A DNA stretch of 31,017 nucleotides from Chara braunii (taxonomy: Eukaryota > Streptophyta > Charophyceae > Charales > Characeae): contig BFEA01000531.1 of assembly GCA_003427395.1 (NCBI GenBank), forward strand, positions 63,459-94,475. Direction: 5' to 3'. The translations under genes were made by a program, and so were the position numbers. Under the pieces are notes generated by a model, which worked only from the letters and a program-made list of their open reading frames with translations, was not told the DNA's origin and made no database searches. Below, piece after piece: positions 29,471 to 31,017 of the stretch; the first letter of the stretch is position 1; the number at the start of each line of letters is the position of its first letter.

Positions 29471-29587
29471 TTTTCGATAGAGGGCCAAAATTACCTCTAT
29501 GGAAAACAAAATGAAGCACATTACATTACCTTCTTGTAGATCTCCTCCCTCTACCCCTTTCCTACATCTTGTTTTCCATAGAGGTAA
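29471..29587. repeat. Three-arm inverted repeat (TTTTCCATAGAGG)
   Basis: Arm 1 TTTTCGATAGAGG (29471-29483), arm 2 CCTCTATGGAAAA (29494-29506) and arm 3 TTTTCCATAGAGG (29572-29584). Arm 2 can pair with arm 1 (12 of 13) or with arm 3, where the perfect match extends to 19 bp (29491-29509 with 29569-29587). Confidence 0.9.
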
Positions 29588-31017
29588 AGCTGTTTGAATT
29601 TTTTATCTGCTCGGCTGCATCATGTGCGTGGCTGGCAGCTTCGGGTATCCACTCATGTCACCCACCTTATGAACTGGTGTCACCGCATGGTGAGCTGGTC
29701 AATTGCTCACCCACTGCTGAATGCCAATTCTGAGCACAAGCAGCATCAGCCCTCCACACAGCCACACGCAGCGGTCCCCCATCCACTCCCGAATGCTAAC
29801 TCTGGGTACAGGCAGTATCAGCCCTCCACAGCCACATTCAGTGGGCCCACCCTCCCGTGGTATTAGTAATGGAATGGCAGCTGCTAATGTGGATACTGCA
29901 ATCCGGGTGGAAACCCGGCCAGCCATAGCAGACAACACAAATGTTGTCTTAGTGGCTGCAGGGGGCGATAGCCTGCATCCTACTGATGTGGCGCTGCTGA
30001 AAGTGTGCCTCCACCACCACCACATCACCACCAGCTCCTCCACCTACATCTTCTACTGCATCATTCCCTCTGTCAAGTCCCTACTCTTCGCCCTCCTCCC
30101 CCTCCTCCTCCTCCTCCTCCTCCTCCTCCTCCTGGTATTCCTCACCCTTGTCATCGTCCTGATCATCAACACTTTCTTGGTCGGGTTGGCCTCACGGAGG
30201 CCTCAGCTTGCGGAGACATTTATGGTCAGATCGGCCGTCATAGAGGTCTCCTAGACAATGGCCTCGTTTGTACAGGAACAGCATGACCATCGCGCCCTCG
30301 GCGGGGCCCAGAGATCTACTCCGACACCATGCTCTCAGCTGTACAGAATGACATCCTCGCACACGAGCCAGGAATAGTACATACTGAGTCCGATGCGCTA
30401 TATGTGGCGATGATTTTTACAGTGCTGCAGGCCTGTGTTTACACCAGACACAAGGTGCACCCACCTCTGCAGCATGTGCACGACTAGCAGCCACTCCGAG
30501 TACCAGTGTGGCTTTATCGTCTTGTATTTGACCCCCCTTACCTCTTATCCGCCTTGGCAGCCTTGCCCCAATTTCTCTCCCACTCCAACTAACAATGATC
30601 CACCCTCTGGTTAATCGATAGAGCCCCCTACTGGAGATGTTCCCCCTCTCCAGGACCCATGCTAGGGCCAATGGAGTTAATACACCCAGAGGAACCTAAT
30701 AGAGACTGTCGAGACCGGTAAAGAGCCTCCCCTTGCCGTGCAATCAGCAAAATCAAATTAACCCCCCCCCCCCCGCCCTCCTCTGCCGTGCAATCTCCAG
30801 CATCAAATGATTTTATAACTATTCTACCAGCTGGGCCACCCGGGTCACACTATTTTCCCGGGCTTCCCAGCTGTGCAAGGACGAGGGAAGGTCCCAGAAA
30901 AGAAAAATAGAAAAAGTTCAAAAAAGTTCAAAAAAGTTCAAAAGAACAGAAAACAAAATATCCGGAAAGAAAACTATGTTATGCAGAAAAATCAACTGAA
31001 CTTTTGCCTCAGGGCCA
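29588..31017. other. Unassigned right end with local repeats
   Basis: A 72-bp direct duplication lies at about 29705-29855 (AATGC, then CAGCATCAGCCCTCCACA). (TCC)n occupies 30091-30133 and drives the Pro/Leu-rich frames there. C13 lies at 30762-30774 between two copies of TGCCGTGCAATC. AAAAAAGTTC repeats three times near 30915. No gene is convincing, although frames at 29721-30254 are open. Confidence 0.5.

Noticed and set aside
30827-30838. Perfect tRNA A-box (TGGCCCAGCTGG) on the - strand
   Set aside because: No B-box, T-arm or matching acceptor follows. At most it is a tRNA or SINE fragment.

Overview
The window reads as nuclear DNA of a green-lineage eukaryote with a large, repeat-rich genome. 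A streptophyte alga such as Chara is my best guess. The reasons are long dinucleotide arrays, polypyrimidine-AG splice acceptors, a plant-type U6 sequence (GACATCCG then TTAAAATTGGAACGAT), a plant-type GNAT acetyltransferase, several dead non-LTR retrotransposons with poly(A) tails, and leftover mate-pair library adapters from a short-read assembly. The organism is an inference; no marker here fixes the species.

Two protein genes are well supported, both on the + strand. The first (3311-5659) encodes an LSM11-type protein: an FDxLxAL segment, Sm1 ending in DVDETY, a long insert, and Sm2 with FIRGDSVVLI, all behind an Arg/Asp/Glu-rich extension of about 400 residues. In animals Lsm11 replaces SmD2 in the U7 snRNP, which cleaves replication-dependent histone pre-mRNAs, so this gene implies a U7-like pathway in this lineage. 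The second (15007-16281) is a GCN5-related N-acetyltransferase with an intact RxxGxG acetyl-CoA loop. A tandem Cys/His (RING-like) coding stretch at 10440-10961 carries an in-frame TGA, and an exon of unknown function lies at 14227-14605.

Layout: 1-2245 has an AG array and unassigned sequence. 2246-2396 is a U6 retropseudogene. 3100-6359 holds the LSM11 gene and a decayed echo of its last coding segment. 6362-8300 holds two head-to-head retroelement relics. 8300-9240 is a palindromic tandem array, a TATA box and GA repeats. 9738-10961 holds a small ORF, a telobox and the RING-like stretch. 11337-12023 is a hAT-like non-autonomous element with a perfect 8-bp target duplication, whose middle is an assembly chimera bounded by mate-pair adapters. 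12490-13917 is a second copy of the 7455-8300 retroelement with its poly(A) tail. 14227-16281 contains the unknown exon and the GNAT gene. 17155-19696 is mostly simple and G-rich repeats. 19929-20013 is a U2 snRNA fragment. 21693-22990 is a LINE 3' end on the - strand. 23650-27540 is a mosaic of different minisatellites. 27724-28370 is a - strand TATA box beneath a cluster of MEF2-type CArG boxes. 28371-31017 holds a chromodomain remnant, inverted repeats and unassigned sequence.

There is no operon-like cooperation. The intact genes sit as islands in retroelement debris. The most interesting items are the LSM11 gene, the CArG/TATA array, the hAT element hidden under an assembly artefact, and the RNA-derived relics (U6, U2, and a possible LSM11 copy).
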